64,000 nucleotides of DNA from assembly GCF_007830185.1 (NCBI RefSeq), contig NZ_VLKZ01000001.1:496001-560000 (forward strand), written 5' to 3'. The notes beneath the pieces are model-generated. The model had not been told where the DNA came from, did no database searches, and saw only the letters and a program-made list of their open reading frames with translations. Positions 22,825 to 30,044 of this stretch are shown here, piece after piece (the stretch's first letter is position 1; the number at the start of each line of letters is the position of its first letter). The stretch comes from Halalkalibacter nanhaiisediminis. GTDB lineage: Bacteria; Bacillota; Bacilli; Bacillales; Bacillaceae_D. A program made the position numbers and the translations under genes.

Positions 22825-23223
22825 CTAGGCATGGACAGCTACGACGAATTTTCGGTTTCGTGGTCCGTCAAACTCGCAAAAATAAACACCTTGCCATGTT
22901 CCTAAAACGAGTCTTCCATTTGAAATGATCAGTGTCTGGGAATGACCAACTGTGCTCGTTTTTAAATGAGCAGCAGTGTTTCCCTCAGCATGACGGTCCT
23001 TGGGATGTGCCCAAGGGTAAACCTCATCTAGTCGCATCAGCATATCTGTTTTTACATCAGGATCAGCGTTCTCATTAACGGTAATTCCCGCAGTTGTATG
23101 AAGGGAGGAAACAACTAAGATTCCGTCATCTACTCCAATGGATTGAATCCATTCTTCGATCATGGATGTAATATCGATCATTTGATCACGTGCATCTGTT
23201 TTTAAATAAAATGTATTTTTCAT
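22825..23223 (-). CDS. yjbQ: YjbQ family protein (UPF0047)
   Basis: A 132-residue member of the widespread UPF0047/YjbQ family. It shows '[20 protein letters not shown]', '[19 protein letters not shown]' and '[20 protein letters not shown]', with the conserved His and Glu of the presumed active site. Some members show weak thiamine-phosphate synthase activity; the physiological role is unsettled. ATG 23223 follows AGGGTGAA. It starts 15 bases after the stop of the RsbR-like gene, so the two are probably co-transcribed, an unusual pairing with no known reason. Confidence 0.88.
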   Translation of the reverse strand: MKNTFYLKTDARDQMIDITSMIEEWIQSIGVDDGILVVSSLHTTAGITVNENADPDVKTDMLMRLDEVYPWAHPKDRHAEGNTAAHLKTSTVGHSQTLIISNGRLVLGTWQGVYFCEFDGPRNRKFVVAVHA

Positions 23224-23238
23224 TTTATTCACCCTTTA

Positions 23239-24066
23239 TCATTTGCTTAATTGTTTAATGGCCAAATGAAGACTTGAATAGGTAAAAATATCTTCAAATT
23301 TTATACCAAGGTTGACCATTGTTATCGCGATTTCAGGCCTAATTCCTGTTATTTTAGCCTGTATCCCCATCATTTTCAAAGCAGAAATAACTTTGAAAAT
23401 TTGTGAAGCAACCATTGTATCAATAATCGGTACACCTGATAAATCAATGATAATATATGTAAGGTTAAATGCAGCTCCTTCTGATAAGGCTGTATCCATT
23501 AATTGCTGAGCTCTTTTGGTATCAAGCTCTCCAATAAGAGGAATGACTCCGATGTCTTCTGTCACACGAACGATCGGAATAGCTAGTTCCTGAATACTAT
23601 ATTCTGCCGCATTTATCGTCGCGGCGTGTTCTCTTGAATACGAAAGACTTAACCAATGGACTGCTTGGTCAACGACTAAATCATAGCGAGATAACACTTC
23701 GTAAAACGTATCAAACGTAAATTGCTTCGCTTTTGCTTCTTCTTTGATAATCACTCCAATAGAGTCACGATAAAAACGAATTTCCTCAATCGCAACATCA
23801 AGTGGAATTTGCAAATTTACGAGTAAATTGACTACATCTTTCCCCCATTTCTCTAATTGATCAAACGTTTTGTTCAATTCAGCTGAAATAGAATGAGCAT
23901 AGATTTCAATTAAATATTCTCTCCAGAAATTCAATGAAACGTTAGTCTCGTCAGTATAAATGTGATGGTCCGTTATTTGTCGTTGTTTAGCAAGGTCTTC
24001 TTTTGATTCGAGTATTGTGTTTGTAATCTCTTTTAATTGTTGGTTAAGTTGAAGTGTTAAATCCAC
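23239..24066 (-). CDS. RsbR-type stressosome protein with both phosphosites
   Basis: A ~275-residue RsbR paralogue. The N-terminal helical (non-heme globin-like) domain covers about residues 1-150, and the STAS domain contains 'IGVIPLIGELDTKRA' and 'LSGVPIIDTMVASQIFKVI'. The Thr in each of these segments corresponds to the two RsbT phosphorylation sites of RsbRA (T171 and T205), so this copy should be fully regulable, unlike the paralogue at 16 kb. GTG 24066 is selected because GGAGG is 6 bases before it; the TTG at 24087 has no SD. It is first gene of a unit with yjbQ. Confidence 0.88.
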   Translation of the reverse strand: MDLTLQLNQQLKEITNTILESKEDLAKQRQITDHHIYTDETNVSLNFWREYLIEIYAHSISAELNKTFDQLEKWGKDVVNLLVNLQIPLDVAIEEIRFYRDSIGVIIKEEAKAKQFTFDTFYEVLSRYDLVVDQAVHWLSLSYSREHAATINAAEYSIQELAIPIVRVTEDIGVIPLIGELDTKRAQQLMDTALSEGAAFNLTYIIIDLSGVPIIDTMVASQIFKVISALKMMGIQAKITGIRPEIAITMVNLGIKFEDIFTYSSLHLAIKQLSK

Positions 24067-24287
24067 TTGATTCCTCCATTTGTCCAAAGAATTAAATTTT
24101 TTCTAATATTTTAACATATATTTGTTTGAAAAAGGAGAAAAACTAAGAGAAATAAGAGAGGTAAAGATCCTACTAACTATTTCTTCAGGTGCGATTTAAA
24201 TTTGAAGATTTATTTTGCCTATTTATGTTTATCTTTGCTGTAAAAAGTGAAAAGAAAGATACAAAGCTAGATAAAGGAGAGCGTCAT

Positions 24288-24458
24288 ATGTATTTAATAT
24301 TAGGTTCAATTTTATTTTCGTTAACGGTAATAGGAAGTGTGTTTAATATTGGCGGTCAGTCAAACTATTTATTCTTTGGGCTGGCTGTTATTTTAACTGC
24401 CCTATATGTTATAAATCATGACCTTAATAAAAGACATGTTAAAAAAGAATTGAAATAA
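24288..24458 (+). CDS. Small two-helix membrane protein
   Basis: A 56-residue protein with two hydrophobic helices ('YLILGSILFSLTVIGSVF' and 'YLFFGLAVILTALYVI') and a basic end 'KRHVKKELK'. ATG 24288 has AAAGGAGA at the right distance; the longer frame upstream has none. The family is not recognised and there is no operon partner. Confidence 0.5.
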   Translation: MYLILGSILFSLTVIGSVFNIGGQSNYLFFGLAVILTALYVINHDLNKRHVKKELK

Positions 24459-24551
24459 ACTGTTAAGAAAAAAGCTTTAAAATTGTATTTGCTCATGACT
24501 TCCCCCTTGAATAAGTCAGGGTTTTAAAAAATAAGATATGGGAGAAGAGAT

Positions 24552-25280
24552 ATGCTAACTACTAATCAATCGTTACTAGTAAAAGAAGATATGACAAATC
24601 CAGAGCGAGTACCAGAGTGGCTTTTGCAAGAATATCAGAGCTTTCAGCGTATCGTGACAAATCCGACGTTTCCTTGTTATTTTGGGATGAAAGCTGAAAA
24701 AAAGGGAGAGCTTCGCTACGCTTATATATCTCATGATGATTGGTCGACTCTCCCCAAAGCAGTTGAGAGCTTTTTAGCACTGTTTGAGAGGCCTAAACTG
24801 ATAAGGCATGGATTGTTTGTATTTGTCGAACCAGAGAAAGAAGAGCAAGATCTTAACTATTATCGAAATTATTTTTGGCGAATTCTCCAATACTTACATC
24901 AGCATGACAGTAAACCTTGGCCAAAGGAGAGTCAAACGAATCCTGATCATTATCTTTGGGATTTTCACTTTGGAGGTGAGCCTATATTTGTTTTCGGAAA
25001 CGCACCAGCATATAAGCAAAGGAAAACGAGAAACTTAGGAAAAAGCATGATCCTAGGATTTCAACCCAGAAAGATTTTTAAAGGACTTGAAGGGACGGAA
25101 GAAGGCGGTATTATGTCACGAGCGAAAGTGAGGGAGAGAGTAGAAGTCTGGGATCAATTGCCTAAACATCCAGATATCAGCCATTATGGTGATCCTAATC
25201 ATCATGAATGGAAGCAATTTTTTATTGGTGATGACATTTTGCCGATAGAAGGTAAATGTCCTTTTCAGCACGGAAAATGA
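24552..25280 (+). CDS. YqcI/YcgG (GntA-like) family protein, putative heme-dependent N-hydroxylase
   Basis: A 242-residue member of the YqcI/YcgG family, with 'PTFPCYFGMKAEKKGELRYAYI', 'FHFGGEPIFVFGNAPAYKQRKTRN', 'FQPRKIF' and the C-terminal 'GKCPFQHG'. One family member, GntA, is a heme enzyme that hydroxylates an enduracididine-type arginine derivative in guanitoxin synthesis, and the terminal Cys-Pro is a plausible heme contact. Bacillus members have no known substrate. It lies upstream of the ATP-grasp/alpha-E/transglutaminase genes but is separated by a terminator. The SD GGGAGAAG is good. Confidence 0.75.
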   Translation: MLTTNQSLLVKEDMTNPERVPEWLLQEYQSFQRIVTNPTFPCYFGMKAEKKGELRYAYISHDDWSTLPKAVESFLALFERPKLIRHGLFVFVEPEKEEQDLNYYRNYFWRILQYLHQHDSKPWPKESQTNPDHYLWDFHFGGEPIFVFGNAPAYKQRKTRNLGKSMILGFQPRKIFKGLEGTEEGGIMSRAKVRERVEVWDQLPKHPDISHYGDPNHHEWKQFFIGDDILPIEGKCPFQHGK

Positions 25281-25305
25281 TAAAATTTGACAACCATTCT
25301 ATGTT

Positions 25306-25344
25306 GAAGAGAAGGGGATAATAATCAATTCCCTTTTCTTTTCT
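25306..25344 (+). terminator. Terminator after the GntA-like gene
   Basis: GAAGAGAAGGGGA pairs with TTCCCTTTTCTTTTC across a ~10-nt loop and ends in T-rich sequence. Confidence 0.75.
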
Positions 25345-25515
25345 TGTTTGGTTAAGTTCTTATCCGTGAACATTCTAAGAACAAGCTAGCAGGTAACCGT
25401 AATTTTCTTTCTTTTTTAAGTTTAATATTAAGTGAAAACGGGTACGGTAAGCTAGCTAGTTATTTAGTATGAAAAAGGTGATACATTCGTTCAAAAGATG
25501 GAGTGGTGATAAAGG

Positions 25516-25541
25516 TTAAGCCAGCTATTTAATTGGCTTAA
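25516..25541 (+). repeat. 8-bp perfect hairpin upstream of the ATP-grasp gene
   Basis: TTAAGCCA and TGGCTTAA flank a 10-nt loop and are followed by A-rich rather than T-rich DNA. It is a possible operator or leader hairpin in the 353-base gap before the cluster; the rest of the gap holds nothing I can name. Confidence 0.45.
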
Positions 25542-25633
25542 AAATTAGTTATAATGCTTTACTCTTATTTATTTTTTGAAATTTCAGGATATTTATCATG
25601 CAAAATAGAGAGAGAAGAAATTGTGGAGAAAGG

Positions 25634-27118
25634 ATGGTCAGGTTGCTCAAGTCATATAACACAGGACCTTTTTTTGATGAGATGTTCCAATCAAATGGAC
25701 AACCTAAGAAACATTATAGTAGATTTCATCAAATACTTGGCCAGTTTTCAAAGAATGATTTAAAAGAGAAGCATGAACTAGCTCAAAAGTCTTTTTTAAA
25801 ACAAGGGATCACGTTTACCGTTTATGCTGATGAGGACGGGACAGAGCGGACGATGCCTTTTGATTTTATTCCCATTATTATTCCTTCAGAGGATTGGTTA
25901 AGAATCGAGAAAGGAATGATTCAACGAACAGAAGCCCTCAATCAATTTTTGGAAGATATTTATCATCATCAACACATTTTAAATGATGGGATTATTCCAT
26001 CTGAGTTAATAGAACAAAATCCTTACTATTATCCTAAGCAAGTAGCAGGTATTGATATTCCGTTAGGGAATCATATTTTTCTCGCGGGAATTGATTTAAT
26101 TCGCGATGAGAACGGAGAATACCGTGTACTTGAAGATAATCTTCGCAACCCATCAGGCATATCTTATGTCTATGAAAATCGTTTTGTCATGAGGCAAGTC
26201 TATCCAGAGGTTTTCGAGAATCAATCGATCGAAACCCTCGAACAACAGCTTTCCTATTTACATGAAACGATATTTTCACATGTACCAAAAACAGTAGAAG
26301 CGGGGGTTGAGCCTTGCGCGATTTTACTCACGCCTGGCATTTATAATTCTGCTTACTATGATCATGTCTTTTTAGCGCAGCAGCTGGGCTTGCAATTAGT
26401 AGAAGGGCAAGACTTAGTAGTAGAGGATCATAAGGTTTACATGCAAACGATTCGTGGCTTAAAACGAGTGGATATTATTTACCGTCGTATTGACGATGAT
26501 TTCTTAGATCCAGATGCATTTCGTTCCGATTCTATTCTTGGTGTACCTGGACTAATAGAGGCCTATAAGAGAGGTAATGTTGCCATATTAAATGGAGTTG
26601 GCAATGGAGTTGCTGATGATAAGGCCATATATGCTTATGTACCTGAAATGATTCGCTATTATTTAAAAGAAGAACCTATTATTCCAAATGTAGAAACGTA
26701 TTTATTGCGTGATCCTAAGCAAAGAGAATGGGTTCTCGAACGCTTGAATCAATTGGTCATCAAGAATGTAGGAGCATCTGGTGGATATGATATGCTCATT
26801 GGTCCGCATGCAACCTCTGAAGAAATTGAACGTTTCAGAAAGAAGATAACTGAAAATCCCTCACAATATATTGCACAGCCTACTATGAAAATATCAACGG
26901 CACCAGCGTATCAAAATGAGAGGTTTTATCCGTGCCACGTTGATCTTCGAGTCTTTGTCATGCGAGGCCGTGACACGTATGTATTACCAGGGGGGCTATC
27001 TCGTGTAGCTTTAAAAGAAGGGTCGTTAGTCGTTAACTCTTCTCAAGGAGGAGGAGGAAAAGATACATGGATTCTAAAAAATGAAGGTGGTGGAGCAAAT
27101 GTTGCGTCGGGTAGCTGA
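25634..27118 (+). CDS. Circularly permuted ATP-grasp protein (COG2308 type)
   Basis: A ~494-residue circularly permuted type-2 ATP-grasp enzyme: 'SYNTGPFFDEMF' at the front, 'DEDGTERTMPFDFIPIIIPSEDW', 'LEDNLRNPSGISYVYENR' (metal-binding Glu/Asn), 'KRVDIIYRRIDDDFLDP', 'AILNGVGNGVADDKAIYAY', 'IKNVGASGGYDM' and 'LPGGLSRVA'. Such enzymes are predicted peptide or amide ligases. The start is uncertain: ATG 25634 follows GGAG and matches where homologues begin; ATG 25598 would add 12 residues. It overlaps the alpha-E gene by 20 bases and a transglutaminase gene follows, the standard trio. Confidence 0.88.
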   Translation: MVRLLKSYNTGPFFDEMFQSNGQPKKHYSRFHQILGQFSKNDLKEKHELAQKSFLKQGITFTVYADEDGTERTMPFDFIPIIIPSEDWLRIEKGMIQRTEALNQFLEDIYHHQHILNDGIIPSELIEQNPYYYPKQVAGIDIPLGNHIFLAGIDLIRDENGEYRVLEDNLRNPSGISYVYENRFVMRQVYPEVFENQSIETLEQQLSYLHETIFSHVPKTVEAGVEPCAILLTPGIYNSAYYDHVFLAQQLGLQLVEGQDLVVEDHKVYMQTIRGLKRVDIIYRRIDDDFLDPDAFRSDSILGVPGLIEAYKRGNVAILNGVGNGVADDKAIYAYVPEMIRYYLKEEPIIPNVETYLLRDPKQREWVLERLNQLVIKNVGASGGYDMLIGPHATSEEIERFRKKITENPSQYIAQPTMKISTAPAYQNERFYPCHVDLRVFVMRGRDTYVLPGGLSRVALKEGSLVVNSSQGGGGKDTWILKNEGGGANVASGS

Positions 27119-28046
27119 TTCGTTATACTGGATGTCGCGAAACATTGAGAGAGCAGAGAATAATGCTCGTGTATTAGGTGTGCAGCTAATTAAAGAATTA
27201 GAAGGTTCAGAAAAAGAAATCACGAAAAATCATAATTGGAACACCATTCTTGAGATATGTGCTTCCGCTTCTGAATTTCAACATTTGTATGGAAATAGGC
27301 TACCTAAGGAAGAAGCAGTTATTGAATATATAACCTTCTCAGAGCATAATCCTAATTCAATTTATAATTGTGCAAAAATTGCTCGTGAAAATGCGAGAAT
27401 AACTCGTGATCATGTTCCGAATGACCTCTGGGTGAGTGTAAATGAGTTTTACTTATATTTAAATGAAACAAGTCAATTGCAGTGGAATTCTAAACATATT
27501 CACTCCTATCTGCAGCAAGTGAAAATGGCTTCCTTAACAACTCAAGGAATTATTGAATCCTTAATGCCCCAAGATGTTTGTTATCACATTATAAATATCG
27601 GCAAGTGGTTAGAAAGGGCAGAAAATACTATTCGTATTGTGAATGAAGCATGTGAAATAACAAATAGAATCATAAAAGGAAACAAGATCGAACATTTTCA
27701 CTGCGGTCATTCCGCTCTTCAATTAGTGAATGGACATAATGCTTACTTAAAGCAGGCAAGGCCAAAGATGGACTCGCGCCAGGTGTTACCTTTTTTAGTC
27801 AGTGATTCTACCTTCCCACGGTCGATTCGTTACTGCCTTAATAAGGTGAACAGAGGAATCCAACAATTAGAAAACGAAGGAGCCTTTGTATATAGTCGCC
27901 AGCTAAAGGTGGTAATGAATGATTTAGTAGAAAGGTGTAACAAATTGAAAGTAGAGAATATGAATTTGATGGATCATAAGAGTGATTTCTTTGAATTAAT
28001 CAAGGGAGATAGCTGGAATAATGCTCCTAAAAAACGTATTGGTTAA
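27099..28046 (+). CDS. Alpha-E domain protein (COG2307)
   Basis: A ~315-residue all-helical alpha-E protein, with the family's opening 'MLRRVADSLYWMSRNIERAENNARVL'. The internal 'IINIGKWLERAENTIRIVNEA' repeats the same Trp-Glu-Arg-Ala-Glu-Asn signature, and 'FLVSDSTFPRSIRYCL' follows. It has no known catalytic function and is predicted to work with the permuted ATP-grasp enzyme encoded just before. ATG 27099 has AGGTGGTGGAG in front and overlaps the end of the previous gene, pointing to translational coupling. Confidence 0.88.
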   Translation: MLRRVADSLYWMSRNIERAENNARVLGVQLIKELEGSEKEITKNHNWNTILEICASASEFQHLYGNRLPKEEAVIEYITFSEHNPNSIYNCAKIARENARITRDHVPNDLWVSVNEFYLYLNETSQLQWNSKHIHSYLQQVKMASLTTQGIIESLMPQDVCYHIINIGKWLERAENTIRIVNEACEITNRIIKGNKIEHFHCGHSALQLVNGHNAYLKQARPKMDSRQVLPFLVSDSTFPRSIRYCLNKVNRGIQQLENEGAFVYSRQLKVVMNDLVERCNKLKVENMNLMDHKSDFFELIKGDSWNNAPKKRIG

Positions 28047-28093
28047 TCATTAATTGAATGGAAATGATAATATCTAGGGAGAGTGTATGGGGA

Positions 28094-28945
28094 ATGAAAT
28101 ATCAAGTAAACCATATTAATAGATTTGAATATGACACATCAGTTGATCAAAGCTTGAATACGATTCGGTTAAAGCCTCGTACGGATGAGTGTCAGCGTTT
28201 ACTCTCATATCAAGCAGATATTCAACCTGCTTCGCTTATTAAGTTGCATACAGATTTATGGGGTAATAATGTTGAAACCTTTTTTATTCCAGAACAACAT
28301 CATAGTTTGAAAGTAGAGACGACTTCAGTAATCAGCATTCAAAGGAGTCCATTTATCGAGAAAATTGAATACTCTCCAGAAATGCAGAGGATTTTTCATT
28401 CTTCGTTATTTCATCATCATTATTTGGCTTACCTTAATCAAACAAACTATACGTATGTGACGCCAGAGCAAGTACAAAAAGTTGTTGATCAAATTGGCGA
28501 TACAGAAAACCCTGTTCAGTTTTCTCTTGATTTAATGAAATATTTGTTTGATCTATTTACTTATGATCCTGAAGCGACAAATGTTAATACGACAGCTCAG
28601 GAAGCGCTAGAGTTAAAAGGCGGAGTGTGTCAAGATATTACTCATGTGATGCTCGGTATTTTACGTATGAGAAATATTCCTGCTAGGTATGTTAGTGGCT
28701 ATTTATACGTAGGAGAAAATTCAGCATTAGTAGGAGATTCAGCAACCCATGCATGGGTTGAAGTAATGGTGCCAGGTATAGGTTGGGTTGGACTAGATCC
28801 GACAAATAATGTAGAGGCTCTAGAGCAGCATCTTCAAGTAGGAACAGGTCGAGATTATGTTGATGTGAGCCCTCTTCAAGGTGTCTATCGAGGGGGAGGC
28901 CAGACGTTAGATGTAAGTGTGTCTGTTACGTTGTTGGAGCAATAA
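28094..28945 (+). CDS. Transglutaminase-like cysteine peptidase family protein
   Basis: A 283-residue protein. The N-terminal beta domain starts 'MKYQVNHINRFEYDTSVDQSL' with 'RLKPRTDECQ'. It is followed by the transglutaminase-like core with the catalytic triad: Cys in 'LKGGVCQDITH', His in 'ATHAWVEVMV' and Asp in 'WVGLDPTNN'. The final 'GTGRDYVDVSPLQGVYRGGG' is also typical. It has no signal peptide, so it acts in the cytoplasm as a peptidase or amidase. It is third gene of the ATP-grasp/alpha-E cluster. ATG 28094 is preferred over 28058 because homologues start there and GGGAGAG is nearby. Confidence 0.88.
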   Translation: MKYQVNHINRFEYDTSVDQSLNTIRLKPRTDECQRLLSYQADIQPASLIKLHTDLWGNNVETFFIPEQHHSLKVETTSVISIQRSPFIEKIEYSPEMQRIFHSSLFHHHYLAYLNQTNYTYVTPEQVQKVVDQIGDTENPVQFSLDLMKYLFDLFTYDPEATNVNTTAQEALELKGGVCQDITHVMLGILRMRNIPARYVSGYLYVGENSALVGDSATHAWVEVMVPGIGWVGLDPTNNVEALEQHLQVGTGRDYVDVSPLQGVYRGGGQTLDVSVSVTLLEQ

Positions 28946-29013
28946 TTTGTAAGATATCTTAATTAATCAAACGTTTAATTAATATTTTTCCTTGATCTGT
29001 AGGGTAGATGAAC

Positions 29014-29046
29014 AATAACCGCTAGGAATTCCTAGCGGTTATTATT
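29014..29046. terminator. Bidirectional terminator, 30-bp perfect palindrome
   Basis: AATAACCGCTAGGAA and its exact complement meet at GAATTC, with A/T-rich flanks on both sides. It separates the transglutaminase gene and the convergent coat genes. Confidence 0.8.
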
Positions 29047-29051
29047 AGTGG

Positions 29052-29378
29052 TTACTGCTGATATGGAAATTGAGTACTGTACCCAGAGAATTGCTGGTAC
29101 GTTTGCTGAAGCTTTTGCTGATCAGCTGCTTCTAATGCATAGAAGCCTTTTTTGAACATAACGTTGTATAACTCACGTTGGCAATCCTGTGTTTCTTTAA
29201 AAATACCGACTAAATCTTGGTACAGACCCTCATGACTTGCTTCATTTAATGCTGTGCTATAAGCATCTGTCATGTACTTTTCTGTTGCAAGCTGATCATT
29301 GATGAAATCCCGATCAGACATTTGTGGGGTTTTAGGTACAGGCATTTCTGGGTTTTGAATCTTTTGCTGTTGATTCAT
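29052..29378 (-). CDS. CotF family spore coat protein
   Basis: A 108-residue CotF-type protein. A Pro/Gln-rich lead is followed by the helical core 'MSDRDFINDQLATEKYMTDAYSTALNEASHEGLYQDLVGIF' and 'LYNVMFKKGFYALEAADQQKLQQTY'. Such proteins are part of the spore coat and are made in the mother cell. It has a good SD (GGGGGAG) and starts 12 bases after the neighbouring coat gene ends. The C-terminus is rich in Gln, Phe and Tyr ('FSGYSTQFPYQQ'). Confidence 0.88.
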   Translation of the reverse strand: MNQQQKIQNPEMPVPKTPQMSDRDFINDQLATEKYMTDAYSTALNEASHEGLYQDLVGIFKETQDCQRELYNVMFKKGFYALEAADQQKLQQTYQQFSGYSTQFPYQQ

Positions 29379-29390
29379 GTTGGCTCCCCC

Positions 29391-29669
29391 TTATTGTACT
29401 GGTATTGTTTGCTGTTGATTTGTTGCCACTTGTAAGTGAGATAAAATTTTCTGATAGTGCTGTTGATGCATGCTTCCAGCTTTCTCAAGTGTTTGCTTGA
29501 TTTCTTGGTCCTGACATTGTTGAGCAAAGAAATGAGCTTTTTTCATGGCTAGCAAGTTCCATGAAAGCATATCTGAAATGTAGAGATGATCCTTTGTTGT
29601 GATAACAGCAGGCGGTTCTGGCATTATCGGCTGCTGCATGCTAACTGGTTGCTGTTGTTGCTGTTGCAT
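29391..29669 (-). CDS. Small CotF-like coat protein with a poly-Gln start
   Basis: A ~92-residue protein. 'MQQQQQQPVSMQQPIMPEPP' leads into a helical CotF-like domain ('TKDHLYISDMLSWNLLAMKKAHFFAQQC', 'LEKAGSMHQQHYQKIL') related to YhcQ/YraG-type coat proteins. It is probably a partner of the CotF protein downstream. ATG 29669 follows AAAGGAGGG; the longer frame upstream has no SD. Confidence 0.8.
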   Translation of the reverse strand: MQQQQQQPVSMQQPIMPEPPAVITTKDHLYISDMLSWNLLAMKKAHFFAQQCQDQEIKQTLEKAGSMHQQHYQKILSHLQVATNQQQTIPVQ

Positions 29670-29869
29670 AGGGGAAACCCTCCTTTGGATACTGGCGATC
29701 GGCAACGTACCCATTATTCGGATACAAGATTAGTGTGAAAAAAAGCTGGGAATCTTATTCAAGATACAAGTAGGGAAATTTAGAGGAATGTGGAATTCGG
29801 GTTCCTTGCATGCTAAGCATAATGTTAACGCTTATGTAATAGAAAGATTTAAATTTTCTGAATTATGTA

Positions 29870-29898
29870 TTGCGAAAATGGTTATGATCAGCTATGAT
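29870..29898 (+). promoter_or_regulatory. fadNAE promoter candidate
   Basis: TTGCGA (29870-29875), 17 bases and TATGAT (29893-29898). It lies ~50 bases before the FadR operator, which would act as a roadblock or mask a closer promoter. Confidence 0.45.
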
Positions 29899-29948
29899 AA
29901 TGTTAGAAAATGACATTAGAAATGGTTGCTCTTTTTTTTGAGCCAATA

Positions 29949-29968
29949 ATGAATGAGTATTCATTCGG
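29949..29968 (+). promoter_or_regulatory. FadR (Bacillus TetR-type) operator
   Basis: ATGAATGAGTATTCATTCGG closely matches the B. subtilis FadR site (ATGAATGAnTAnTCATTCAT). It lies about 80 bases before fadN, as expected for fatty-acid repression relieved by long-chain acyl-CoA. Confidence 0.88.
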
Positions 29969-30044
29969 TAATTAGTAATCATGTCTTGTAGAACTATTGC
30001 ATAAAGAAAACTGTTGGACAACACGTACACAAAGGAGGAGAACC

